Assembly (NCBI RefSeq): GCF_019711415.1
Contig: NZ_JAIGNJ010000004.1
Coordinates: forward strand, 62,001-126,000
Source: Qipengyuania vesicularis
GTDB taxonomy: Bacteria > Pseudomonadota > Alphaproteobacteria > Sphingomonadales > Sphingomonadaceae
DNA length: 64,000 nt
Direction: 5' to 3'
A model generated the notes under the pieces. It saw only the letters and a list, made by a program, of their open reading frames with translations. It was not told the DNA's origin and searched no databases. A program made the position numbers and the translations under genes. Shown here piece by piece: positions 1-6,801 of the stretch (positions within the stretch are counted from its first letter, which is position 1; every line of letters begins with the position of its first letter).

Positions 1-90
1 ACCGGCGGTACGCCGGGCGTCCCCTATCTTGCGGGCGTGCTCAAAGCGGCCTTCTTCCCCGAACTCCTCAGCGTGAGGACCGCGCTGTGA
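1..90 (+). CDS. kynA: Tryptophan 2,3-dioxygenase, C-terminal end (partial)
   Basis: Only the last 29 codons and the TGA are in the window; the frame is open from base 1. The peptide contains TGGTPGVPYL and ends FFPELLSVRTAL, which matches the C-terminal signature of tryptophan 2,3-dioxygenase (Gly-Gly-Thr substrate loop, then FPEL..VRT). That heme enzyme opens the indole ring of tryptophan to N-formylkynurenine. The identity is supported by the next two genes, which encode the following two steps, and by the 3-base overlap of its stop with the kynB start. Confidence 0.85.
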   Translation, partial: TGGTPGVPYLAGVLKAAFFPELLSVRTAL

Positions 91-734
91 GCTCGTGGAA
101 GAGCAGTCGCCGTATCTGGGACATCAGCCAGGTGCTTCGTCCCGGCTTGCCGGTGTGGCCCGGCGATACCGCGTTCGCTTTCGAGCGGACCTGGCGGATG
201 GACGAAGGTTCGCCGGTCAATGTGGGCAAGATGACCATGAGCACGCACTCGGGCACACATGCCGATGCGCCGCTGCACTATGCCGAGGATGGGCTCGATG
301 CGGCGAGCATGGAGCTCGATCCCTATATCGGGACCTGTCTCGTGGTGGATGCGCGCGGTGTTACGGGCGAGGTGGACGTCGCCGACCTGCCGCATATCGA
401 AAGCGTCGACCGCGTGCTCTTCCGCACCTGGGATGCCTTCCCGCATGACGCGTGGCGGAGCGACTGGCTGCCGATTGCTGCCGAGACCGTCGAATGGCTG
501 GCGCTGCACGGTGTGAAGCTGATCGGCACCGACGCGCCCAGCGTAGATCCGCAGGAATCGAAGACGATGGACGCGCATCACGCGGTGCTGAAGCACGACA
601 TGCGCATTCTCGAAGGTCTGGTGCTCGATGACGTGGAAGAGGGTCGCTACGAACTGATCGCCCTCCCGCTCAAGGTCGGCGGGGGCGATGCAGGGCTGTG
701 CCGCGCCATCCTGCGCGAGCTGCCCGATGCTTGA
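87..734 (+). CDS. kynB: Kynurenine formamidase (arylformamidase, cyclase family)
   Basis: Hydrolyses N-formylkynurenine to kynurenine and formate. The 215-residue protein has the metal-binding motif of the cyclase/KynB family, HSGTHADAPLH at residues 54-64 (His54, His58, Asp60), and the downstream His164/His165 and Glu177 typical of the active site. Family members are about 205-220 residues. I use GTG at 87, which forms a GTGA overlap with the kynA stop, so translation is probably coupled. Its own end overlaps the kynU start by 8 bases. The order kynA-kynB-kynU is the usual bacterial anthranilate route from tryptophan. Confidence 0.93.
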   Translation: MSSWKSSRRIWDISQVLRPGLPVWPGDTAFAFERTWRMDEGSPVNVGKMTMSTHSGTHADAPLHYAEDGLDAASMELDPYIGTCLVVDARGVTGEVDVADLPHIESVDRVLFRTWDAFPHDAWRSDWLPIAAETVEWLALHGVKLIGTDAPSVDPQESKTMDAHHAVLKHDMRILEGLVLDDVEEGRYELIALPLKVGGGDAGLCRAILRELPDA

Positions 735-1944
735 CCGGGCAAGAGTGCTCGATGCGGGCGATCCGCTGGCGGAATACCGCGAGCGCTTTCTCGTGCCCGA
801 GGGGGTGATCTATCTCGACGGCAATTCGCTCGGGTGCCTGCCCAGCGCCACGCCTGCGCGGCTGGAGGAGGTCGTGCGCGGCGAATGGGGTCAGGACCTG
901 ATCCGCAGCTGGAACACCGCCGGCTGGATCGACCTGCCCGCCAGGATCGGCGCCAAGATCGCCCCGCTGATCGGCGCGCAGCCGCACGAGGTGATTGCCT
1001 GCGACAGCGTCTCGGTGAACCTCTTCAAGCTGATCTCGGCGGGGCTGGCGATGCGTCCCGGCCGGAAGGTGGTGCTGAGCGAACCGGGTAACTTCCCGAC
1101 AGACATCTACATGATCGAGGGGCTGGAGACCCAGGGCCTTGCCGAGCGGCGACTGGCCCCGCGCGACCGGCTCATGGAAGCGCTGGGCGACGATGTTGCG
1201 CTGCTGCTCCTCACCCATGCGCATTACAAGACAGGCGAACTCTTCGACATGGCAGAGCTGACCCGCGCGGCGCATGATGCGGGCGCGCTGGTATTGTGGG
1301 ACTTGTCGCATTCGGGCGGCGCGCTACCCGTCGATCTCGGCGCTTGCGAGGCGGATTTCGCGGTCGGCTGCGGCTACAAATACCTCAACGGTGGCCCCGG
1401 CGCGCCGGCCTATGCCTTCGTGGCCGAGCGGCGCATCGCGGCCACGCAGCAACCCCTGTCCGGCTGGATGGGCCACGCCAGACCCTTCGCCTTCAGCGAC
1501 GATTACGCGCCCGCACCGGGCATCGAACGCCTGCTCTGCGGTACGCCCGGCATCCTGGGCCTTGCTGCGCTGGAGGTGGGCGTAGACCTCATCGCCGAAA
1601 TCGGCGTCGAGCGGCTCTATGCCAAGTCGCAGAAGCTGTCCGAATTCTTCCGCCAGTGCCTTGCCGAGCGCGGCATCGACCTCGAGCTCGTTAGTCCGAC
1701 CGGTCCGGCACAACGCGGCAGCCAGCTCTCCTTCCGCCATCCCGAAGCCTACGCAATCTGCCAGGCCCTGATCGCCCGCGGCGTCATCGGCGACTTCCGC
1801 GACCCCGACATCCTCCGCTTCGGCTTCGCGCCGGCCTATTTGTGCTTCGAAGACATGGCTGAGGCTACGCGGCACATGGCCGAAGTGCTGACGAGCGGCG
1901 AATGGCGGCGCGAGGAATTCCGCAAGCGAGCCGCGGTTACCTAG
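727..1944 (+). CDS. kynU: Kynureninase
   Basis: PLP enzyme that cleaves kynurenine to anthranilate and alanine. The 405-residue product has the early YLDGNSLG motif, SVSVNLFKL and the PLP-lysine segment GCGYKYLNGGPGAP with Lys218, followed by the FAVG/GWMGH stretch conserved in kynureninases. The start is ATG 727, inside the end of kynB; an upstream ATG at 688 in the same frame would add 13 residues unlike the family. Third gene of the kyn operon. No 3-hydroxyanthranilate or anthranilate-degrading gene follows in the window, so the pathway may end in anthranilate here (inference). Confidence 0.95.
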   Translation: MLDRARVLDAGDPLAEYRERFLVPEGVIYLDGNSLGCLPSATPARLEEVVRGEWGQDLIRSWNTAGWIDLPARIGAKIAPLIGAQPHEVIACDSVSVNLFKLISAGLAMRPGRKVVLSEPGNFPTDIYMIEGLETQGLAERRLAPRDRLMEALGDDVALLLLTHAHYKTGELFDMAELTRAAHDAGALVLWDLSHSGGALPVDLGACEADFAVGCGYKYLNGGPGAPAYAFVAERRIAATQQPLSGWMGHARPFAFSDDYAPAPGIERLLCGTPGILGLAALEVGVDLIAEIGVERLYAKSQKLSEFFRQCLAERGIDLELVSPTGPAQRGSQLSFRHPEAYAICQALIARGVIGDFRDPDILRFGFAPAYLCFEDMAEATRHMAEVLTSGEWRREEFRKRAAVT

Positions 1945-1992
1945 GTCTGCTGATGGGTGGAATGCAGACTTTCGACTACTTAGGCTGATGCG

Positions 1993-2406
1993 ATGAAGAC
2001 TCACAAGAGTACTGAGCGCGGGGATGCGCTTCTTGCTCGCCTTCGGCGGCTAGCACCGGACTTGCGCGAAGAAGAAGCACGCGGAGAGTTTTTAGCAGTG
2101 GCTTCTTATCTCTCCGACGATGGTAGTCGTATACTCAGCTTTTGTGTCGATGGACTGCTGATCGACCCAGACCGTGAAGCCCGGTTCATTCCCTTCTCAG
2201 AAATCGAAGCCACAAGCTATCATGGGACCGAAGAGCTCAAGCAGGAAAAGTCCGGTCAAATGTCGAAAGAAGTAACTCTGACACTTAAGGATGGATCGTT
2301 GCTCCCAATACCACTCGCGACGCGTTCCGACCGTTTCTCTGAACGCCTTAGGATCGGCAACTTGATTGAACAACGGGTTCGATTGGCTGACGCTGATGAA
2401 AAGTAA
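1993..2406 (+). CDS. Hypothetical protein, low GC
   Basis: A 137-residue soluble protein that I do not recognise. It begins with a charged helix rich in Arg/Glu (residues 1-30) followed by alternating beta-like segments (FLAVASYL, RILSFCVDGLLI, EVTLTLKDGSLLPIPL), which would fit a small PH-like or Bet v-like fold, but this is only an impression. No signal peptide or membrane segment. Bases 2041-2400 are 52% G+C by direct count, well below the neighbouring kynU, and codon choice (AGT, CTT, ATA, TTA) differs, which suggests recent acquisition. No clear Shine-Dalgarno sequence precedes ATG 1993. It stands alone between kynU and the oppositely oriented HNH gene. Confidence 0.6.
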   Translation: MKTHKSTERGDALLARLRRLAPDLREEEARGEFLAVASYLSDDGSRILSFCVDGLLIDPDREARFIPFSEIEATSYHGTEELKQEKSGQMSKEVTLTLKDGSLLPIPLATRSDRFSERLRIGNLIEQRVRLADADEK

Positions 2407-2618
2407 GCGGCGATTGTCCGCAATCGGGTCGGAAGCCGCCATTCGGAAACTTCTGTCCTACACCGCTCCATTAATGCCAGCACCGCGCCATGCCGACTGG
2501 ACAATCCTTCGCGACCCCGCTCCGAGACACGGGAGTTTGCTATTGTGTCGGTTTCTTGTTTCAGGACTGTGTTCCAAGCGTTCCAAAATTCAGCTTTGGA
2601 TGCGCCAAACTGAACGGA

Positions 2619-3227
2619 TCACTCCTCCAGCTCGATGTCCCAATAGAGCCAGTCCCGCCATGTCTCGTGGAGGTAGTTCGGCGGGAACATCTTGCCGTGC
2701 TGTTGCAGCTGCCAGTGCGTCGGGCGGATCGGCTCGGAATAAAGCTGCATGCCCGCCTGCTTGGGCGTGCGGCCGCCCTTCTTCATGTTGCAGGGCGCGC
2801 AGGCTGTGGCGATGTTCTCCCAGGTCGTTTTGCCGCCCAACCGGCGCGGGACGACGTGGTCGAAAGTGAGGTTATCCATGCTGCCGCAGAACTGGCAGGC
2901 GAAGCGGTCGCGCAGGAACAGGTTGAAGCGGGTGAAGGCGGGGAACTCGCTCGGCTTCACATACTGCTTCAGCGCGATCACGCTGGGGATCTTCATGTCG
3001 AGATTGGGCGAATGGACCTCGCGGTCATAGGTCGCGATCACGTCCACCCGGTCGAGGAAGATCGCCTTGATCGCGGTCTGCCAGGGCCACAGGCTCAGCG
3101 GGTAATAGGACAGCGGCGTGTAATCCGCATTGAGAACCAGCGAGGGGCAGGACTGGAGATTGCGGGTCGGATCCTCCGCCGCGGAGCGGAACCTTGCGGC
3201 TCTTTCAAGCAGTTCGGCCCTGAACAC
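2619..3227 (-). CDS. HNH endonuclease
   Basis: Product of about 202 residues with an N-terminal LVLNADYTPLSYYPLSLWPW block and a C-terminal HNH domain: FACQFC, LTFDHVVPRRLGGKTTWENIATACAPC, with paired CxxC zinc ligands and the DHxxP...N catalytic core. This stand-alone HNH family is common and nearly universal in alphaproteobacteria; its job is not established. I place the start at GTG 3227, because GGGAGGGA lies six bases upstream and a promoter-like TTGACG-N17-ATGTAT sits at 3255-3283. A longer frame reaches GTG 3296 but would begin inside that promoter. Confidence 0.85.
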   Translation of the reverse strand: MFRAELLERAARFRSAAEDPTRNLQSCPSLVLNADYTPLSYYPLSLWPWQTAIKAIFLDRVDVIATYDREVHSPNLDMKIPSVIALKQYVKPSEFPAFTRFNLFLRDRFACQFCGSMDNLTFDHVVPRRLGGKTTWENIATACAPCNMKKGGRTPKQAGMQLYSEPIRPTHWQLQQHGKMFPPNYLHETWRDWLYWDIELEE

Positions 3228-3254
3228 GTTGCGTCCCTCCCGATCTCTGTGCCG

Positions 3255-3283
3255 ATACATCCATTTGCAGGATTCCGCGTCAA
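3255..3283 (-). promoter_or_regulatory. Putative sigma-70 promoter of the HNH gene
   Basis: On the minus strand TTGACG (3283-3278) and ATGTAT (3260-3255) are 17 bases apart. A start near 3248 would give a leader of about 20 bases containing GGGAGGGA before GTG 3227. Seen in sequence; activity is inferred. Confidence 0.45.
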
Positions 3284-3353
3284 GACTGTTACACACTGCC
3301 TTTCCACAGGCTTATGCCGTGCATATCCACAAGCTGCGCGTTAGGAGGCTGTC

Positions 3354-4184
3354 ATGGTGGTTACCCGCTTCGCCCCAAGCCCCAACGGCTCGCTGCACCT
3401 CGGCCATGCCTATTCGGCGATTGTCGCGCATGATATCGCGAAGGAGCGGGGAGGGCGGTTCCTGTTGCGCGTCGAGGACATCGACGGCAGCCGGTCGCTG
3501 CCCGAAAAGGCCGAGGAATTTCGAGAGGACCTCGCCTGGCTCGGACTGGAGTGGGAGGAGGTCCCGCAGCAATCGACCCGCCTTGAGGCCTATGAAGAGG
3601 TCGCGCGCGACCTGCTGCACCGGGGGCTGCTCTATCCCTGCAGCTGTACGCGCAGTGAGATCCAGGCGCTCAAGCCGCGGATTGGGCCCGATGGGGCGAT
3701 CTATCCGGGGACATGCAAGGGGCGCTCGCTCGTGATGGACAAGCCGATCGCCCTGCGGCTCGACGCCGACCGGGCCATGGCCGAAGTTGGCGAGCTGTTC
3801 TGGGAAGACGAGACGAACGGTACCCAGATCGCCGATCCGCGTGTCTTCGGCGATGTCGTGCTGGTGAGGAAGGATGCGCCCGCCAGCTATCATCTCGCTG
3901 CAACGCTCGACGATGCCGCGGACGGCGTAACCCTGGTCACGCGCGGACAGGACCTCTTCGCGATGACGCATGTCCACCGCGTGTTGCAGGAGCTGCTGCA
4001 CCTGCCGGTGCCAACCTGGCACCACCATCCGATCCTCATCGGGGACGATGGCGAGAAGCTCGCCAAGCGGCGCAATTCGCCCAGTCTCGCCAATCGTCGC
4101 AAGGCCGGGGAAGACGGGCGCGAACTTGCCGGGCAATTGCGGGCCGGTCGATTCCCGGCTGGAATTACGCTCGCAAGTGCCTAG
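3354..4184 (+). CDS. gluQ: Glutamyl-Q tRNA(Asp) synthetase
   Basis: Truncated glutamyl-tRNA synthetase paralogue that attaches glutamate to queuosine of tRNA(Asp) without an anticodon-binding domain. The 276-residue length fits GluQRS. It carries the class I HIGH-type sequence PSPNGSLHLGHAYSA (residues 8-22), the zinc-site residues YPCSCTR and YPGTCKG, and a KMSKS-like loop KLAKRRNSPSL near residue 235. An AGGAGG sequence five bases upstream supports ATG 3354. The next gene follows within ten bases. Confidence 0.93.
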   Translation: MVVTRFAPSPNGSLHLGHAYSAIVAHDIAKERGGRFLLRVEDIDGSRSLPEKAEEFREDLAWLGLEWEEVPQQSTRLEAYEEVARDLLHRGLLYPCSCTRSEIQALKPRIGPDGAIYPGTCKGRSLVMDKPIALRLDADRAMAEVGELFWEDETNGTQIADPRVFGDVVLVRKDAPASYHLAATLDDAADGVTLVTRGQDLFAMTHVHRVLQELLHLPVPTWHHHPILIGDDGEKLAKRRNSPSLANRRKAGEDGRELAGQLRAGRFPAGITLASA

Positions 4185-4193
4185 ATAGACGCC

Positions 4194-4424
4194 ATGAACA
4201 CATTCTTCGTCATTATCCTGCTCGCTGCCATGGTCATGGTGGTCGTCTCGCTCGTTCGCGGAGTGGTAGCTTTCCTGAAAAGCACCAAGGTCGATCTCGA
4301 GAGCGGCCAACAGGTCGACGCGACCGAGATGCAGCTCAAGCAGAACCGCGCCATGATGGCGCGCGTCAAATGGCAGGCGCTGGCGATTGTCGTGATTGCC
4401 GTCCTGCTGGCCGTCGCCAACTGA
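4194..4424 (+). CDS. Twin transmembrane helix small protein (HIG1-like)
   Basis: A 76-residue protein with two hydrophobic helices, residues 3-28 and 58-75, joined by a polar loop (KSTKVDLESGQQVDATEMQLKQNRAMMARVKWQ). This layout and the QxxLKQNRxMxARVKxQ segment match the bacterial HIG1-domain small proteins found in many alphaproteobacteria; mitochondrial HIG1 proteins associate with respiratory complexes, but the bacterial role is not known. It starts 10 bases after gluQ and precedes the cobalamin adenosyltransferase gene by 10 bases. Confidence 0.85.
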   Translation: MNTFFVIILLAAMVMVVVSLVRGVVAFLKSTKVDLESGQQVDATEMQLKQNRAMMARVKWQALAIVVIAVLLAVAN

Positions 4425-4434
4425 CGGCGCGACC

Positions 4435-5013
4435 TTGGTCAAGCTCACCAAGATCTACACCCGCACCGGCGATGACGGGACGACGGGTCTCGTAGACAAA
4501 TCACGCCTGCCCAAGCACGCTGCGCGGATGGAAGCGATCGGCGCGGTCGACGAGGCCAATTCCGCGCTCGGCCATGCTGCCGTTGCGCTGGCGGGAAGCG
4601 ATCACGCCCAGGCGCTATTCCGCATCCAGAACGATCTGTTCGATCTTGGGGCTGATCTGGCCACGCCCGCTGCCGAGGGCGAGGATTTTACGCCCTCGGA
4701 AATGGTCTTGCGGATCGTGTCCGCGCAGGTCGAATGGCTCGAGCAGGCCATCGACGCGCTCAACGCCGATCTCGAACCACTCACCAGCTTCATTCTGCCC
4801 GGCGGGGGCGAAGAAGCAGCGCGGCTGCATATCGCCCGTGCCGCTGCCCGACGTGCCGAACGCGCCATGACCGCCATGGCAGGAGCCGAGCCGACCAATC
4901 CCCAGGCGCTGGCCTATATCAACCGCCTCTCCGACTACCTTTTCGTGCTGGCGCGCGTGGCCAATGATGGCGGGGCGGGCGACGTGAAGTGGATTCCGGG
5001 CCAAAACCGCTAA
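4435..5013 (+). CDS. Cob(I)alamin adenosyltransferase, PduO type
   Basis: Transfers the adenosyl group of ATP to reduced corrinoid, making adenosylcobalamin. The product of about 192 residues begins VKLTKIYTRTGDDGTTGL, the nucleotide-binding N-terminus of PduO-type enzymes, and contains RIQNDLFDLGADLATP, FILPGG and the C-terminal YINRLSDYLFVLAR segment that binds cobalamin. I take TTG 4435 as start because it gives the conserved N-terminus; the frame extends to TTG 4396 inside the previous gene. Neither has a good ribosome-binding site. No other cobalamin gene is nearby. Confidence 0.92.
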   Translation: MVKLTKIYTRTGDDGTTGLVDKSRLPKHAARMEAIGAVDEANSALGHAAVALAGSDHAQALFRIQNDLFDLGADLATPAAEGEDFTPSEMVLRIVSAQVEWLEQAIDALNADLEPLTSFILPGGGEEAARLHIARAAARRAERAMTAMAGAEPTNPQALAYINRLSDYLFVLARVANDGGAGDVKWIPGQNR

Positions 5014-5084
5014 CTGGCCGCTAGCCAAGCCCTCTCGCGCTCGCTAAGCCCTCGCGCTTTGCTGCAGGTGCGAAGGAATTTTCG

Positions 5085-5957
5085 ATGAGCAAGACGATCG
5101 CCATTATCGGTGCGGGCCAGATGGGCTCCGGCATCGCCCAGACGATCGCACAGCACGGCATGGATGTGCTGCTGGCCGATGTGAGCCTCGAAGTGGCCGA
5201 GAAATCGGTCGCCGGTATCGACAAGGCCTTCGGCAAGCTCGTCGGACGCGGCAAGATCGAGATCGCCGAGGCCGAGGCCGCAATGAAGCGCATCACGCCG
5301 GTCGGCGACTACGATCGCATGGACGAGGCAGGCTTCATCATCGAGGCTGCGACCGAGCGGGAGGAGATCAAGAAGGCGATCTTCGAGAAGGCCGGTCAGA
5401 AGCTGGCCGCCGATGCGATCATGGCGTCGAACACCAGCTCGATCCCGATCACGCGCATGGCGAATTACTCGCCCGACCCGGCGCGCTTCATCGGCCTGCA
5501 CTTCTTCAATCCGGTACCCGTGATGGGCCTGATCGAGGTCATCCCCGGTCTCGCCACTGCCGCGGAGACGACCGAGCGGACCAAAGCCTTCGCCGAGGCG
5601 CTGGGCAAGGAAGTGGTGCTGAGCCAGGACGAGCCGGGCTTCGTCGTCAACCGCATCCTGCTTCCGATGATCAACGAGGCGATCTTCGTGCTGGGCCAGT
5701 CGACCGCCGGGATCGAGGATATCGACAAGGGCTGCCGTCTCGGCCTCAACCACCCGATGGGCCCGCTGCAGCTGGCTGATTTCGTAGGTCTGGACACCTG
5801 TCTCGACATCCTGATGGTGCTCTACAAGACCACGCGTGACACCAAGTACCGGCCCGCGCCGCTGCTCGTTAAATATGTTGAGGCTGGCTGGATGGGTCGC
5901 AAGACCGGGCGCGGCTTCTACGACTATTCGGGCGAGGCGCCTGTTCCCACCCGCTAG
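5085..5957 (+). CDS. 3-hydroxybutyryl-CoA dehydrogenase (3-hydroxyacyl-CoA dehydrogenase family)
   Basis: NAD-dependent oxidation of 3-hydroxyacyl-CoA, acting in fatty acid, phenylacetate or PHB-related metabolism. The 290-residue protein has the dinucleotide-binding GAGQMGSG (9-16), SNTSS (116-120), the catalytic pair His139 (GLHFFNPVP) and Glu151, and the C-terminal domain [18 protein letters not shown] and GxGFYDY. Length and single-domain form match Hbd/PaaH rather than the large FadB/FadJ subunits. GAAGGAAT lies upstream of ATG 5085. The stop overlaps the start of a GGAAC-type promoter for the next gene. Confidence 0.93.
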   Translation: MSKTIAIIGAGQMGSGIAQTIAQHGMDVLLADVSLEVAEKSVAGIDKAFGKLVGRGKIEIAEAEAAMKRITPVGDYDRMDEAGFIIEAATEREEIKKAIFEKAGQKLAADAIMASNTSSIPITRMANYSPDPARFIGLHFFNPVPVMGLIEVIPGLATAAETTERTKAFAEALGKEVVLSQDEPGFVVNRILLPMINEAIFVLGQSTAGIEDIDKGCRLGLNHPMGPLQLADFVGLDTCLDILMVLYKTTRDTKYRPAPLLVKYVEAGWMGRKTGRGFYDYSGEAPVPTR

Positions 5958-5982
5958 GAACCCTGCGGGGCCGCCGCCCGTT
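5957..5982 (+). promoter_or_regulatory. EcfG-type general stress promoter
   Basis: GGAAC at 5957-5961 and CGTT at 5979-5982 are exactly 17 bases apart, the published consensus for the alphaproteobacterial extracytoplasmic sigma factor EcfG. A transcript from about 5989 would carry the AAGGAG ribosome-binding site at 5992-5997 and the ATG at 6005. Elements seen in sequence; sigma dependence is inferred. Confidence 0.7.
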
Positions 5983-6004
5983 GGTTATGCAAAGGAGAAT
6001 TTGC

Positions 6005-6349
6005 ATGACCGACCGCAAGCCAGAGAGCCAGGAAATGCGCCAGTCGGGCCTCGCGCCCGAAACGCATAATGACGAGCAGGACGACCATCGCAGCCAGGCG
6101 CAGGAAGTGGCGCAGCAGGCGGAGCAGCTGACCTCGGAGACCCGCTCGCCAACCGAAAGCGGGAAGGGACCTAACCAGTCCGGATTGATGGGCGATTCCA
6201 CCCAGGATACCATCGACCACATGCGCGACATGGAAAGCTCGGGCCGGATCGACATGGACGCCTATCGCGGCGAGCCCAACCACGACGACAATGTCGACAA
6301 GTATGGCAAGGGCCACAACCCAGACGGGCTACGCGGCGACGGCAGCTGA
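6005..6349 (+). CDS. Small hydrophilic protein, probably stress-induced
   Basis: A 114-residue, highly polar protein rich in Gln, Asp, Glu, Ser and Gly, without hydrophobic segments, so probably disordered. It reads MTDRKPESQEMRQSGLAPETHND at the start and has short acidic and Gly-rich motifs (SGLMGDSTQDTIDHMRDMESSGRIDMDAYRG split over residues 60-92). No family is recognised. AAGGAG seven bases before ATG 6005 sets the start. The promoter directly upstream fits the EcfG consensus, so the likely context is the general stress response, where many small hydrophilic proteins are induced. It is convergent with the gene at 6409. Confidence 0.8.
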   Translation: MTDRKPESQEMRQSGLAPETHNDEQDDHRSQAQEVAQQAEQLTSETRSPTESGKGPNQSGLMGDSTQDTIDHMRDMESSGRIDMDAYRGEPNHDDNVDKYGKGHNPDGLRGDGS

Positions 6350-6372
6350 TTGCCAGCTTGCAGAGCTATGAT

Positions 6373-6391
6373 CCGGTGGTGACTGCACCGG
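6373..6391. terminator. Weak hairpin between convergent genes
   Basis: CCGGTG and CACCGG pair over a 7-base loop between two convergent genes. No T-run follows closely on either strand, so a terminator role is only suggested. Confidence 0.3.
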
Positions 6392-6408
6392 TCCTTGCTT
6401 TGCAGTGA

Positions 6409-6777
6409 CTAGAAAATTTCCGGATCGTCCTCGTCGTCGAGGTCGATTGTGGGCTCCGCGTCGCTGATGAAGAAGTCGTCCTCCTCGGGGGAGGGATCGA
6501 AAGGTTCGTCCGCGGTTCCGACGGCAGAAGAGTACCATTCATCCAGCGACGGGGCCTCATCCATGGCGGCGATCGCTTCTTCCTCAGTCTGCGGCTCGGC
6601 ATCGGAGGGCTGCGAAGTGCGCGTTTGCGTGAACTCTGCCTGATGTTCGGCGGCGAAATCCAGCGATGCGTCGCGCATCTGGGCATCGCGGCTGAACAGC
6701 GTCGACATGGCGAAAAGCATTCCGCCGGACATGACAAAGAGCCCGGCAAGGATCAGCAGGGTGGTGCGCATCTTCAT
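6409..6777 (-). CDS. Small membrane-anchored acidic protein
   Basis: About 122 residues. MKMRTTLLILAGLFVMSGGMLFAMSTLF forms a single N-terminal membrane segment or uncleaved signal, and the rest is strongly acidic (EEEAIAAMDEAPSLDEW, SPEEDDFFISDAEPTIDLDDEDDPEIF) and so likely periplasmic and disordered. No family recognised. ATG 6777 is preferred since CCAGGG lies just upstream; GTG 6795 in frame is possible. It follows mutS in the same direction with about 24 bases between, so the two may share a transcript. I see no functional link to mismatch repair. Confidence 0.7.
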   Translation of the reverse strand: MKMRTTLLILAGLFVMSGGMLFAMSTLFSRDAQMRDASLDFAAEHQAEFTQTRTSQPSDAEPQTEEEAIAAMDEAPSLDEWYSSAVGTADEPFDPSPEEDDFFISDAEPTIDLDDEDDPEIF

Positions 6778-6801
6778 GCGCCCTGGCCTACGCACTATTG
6801 G

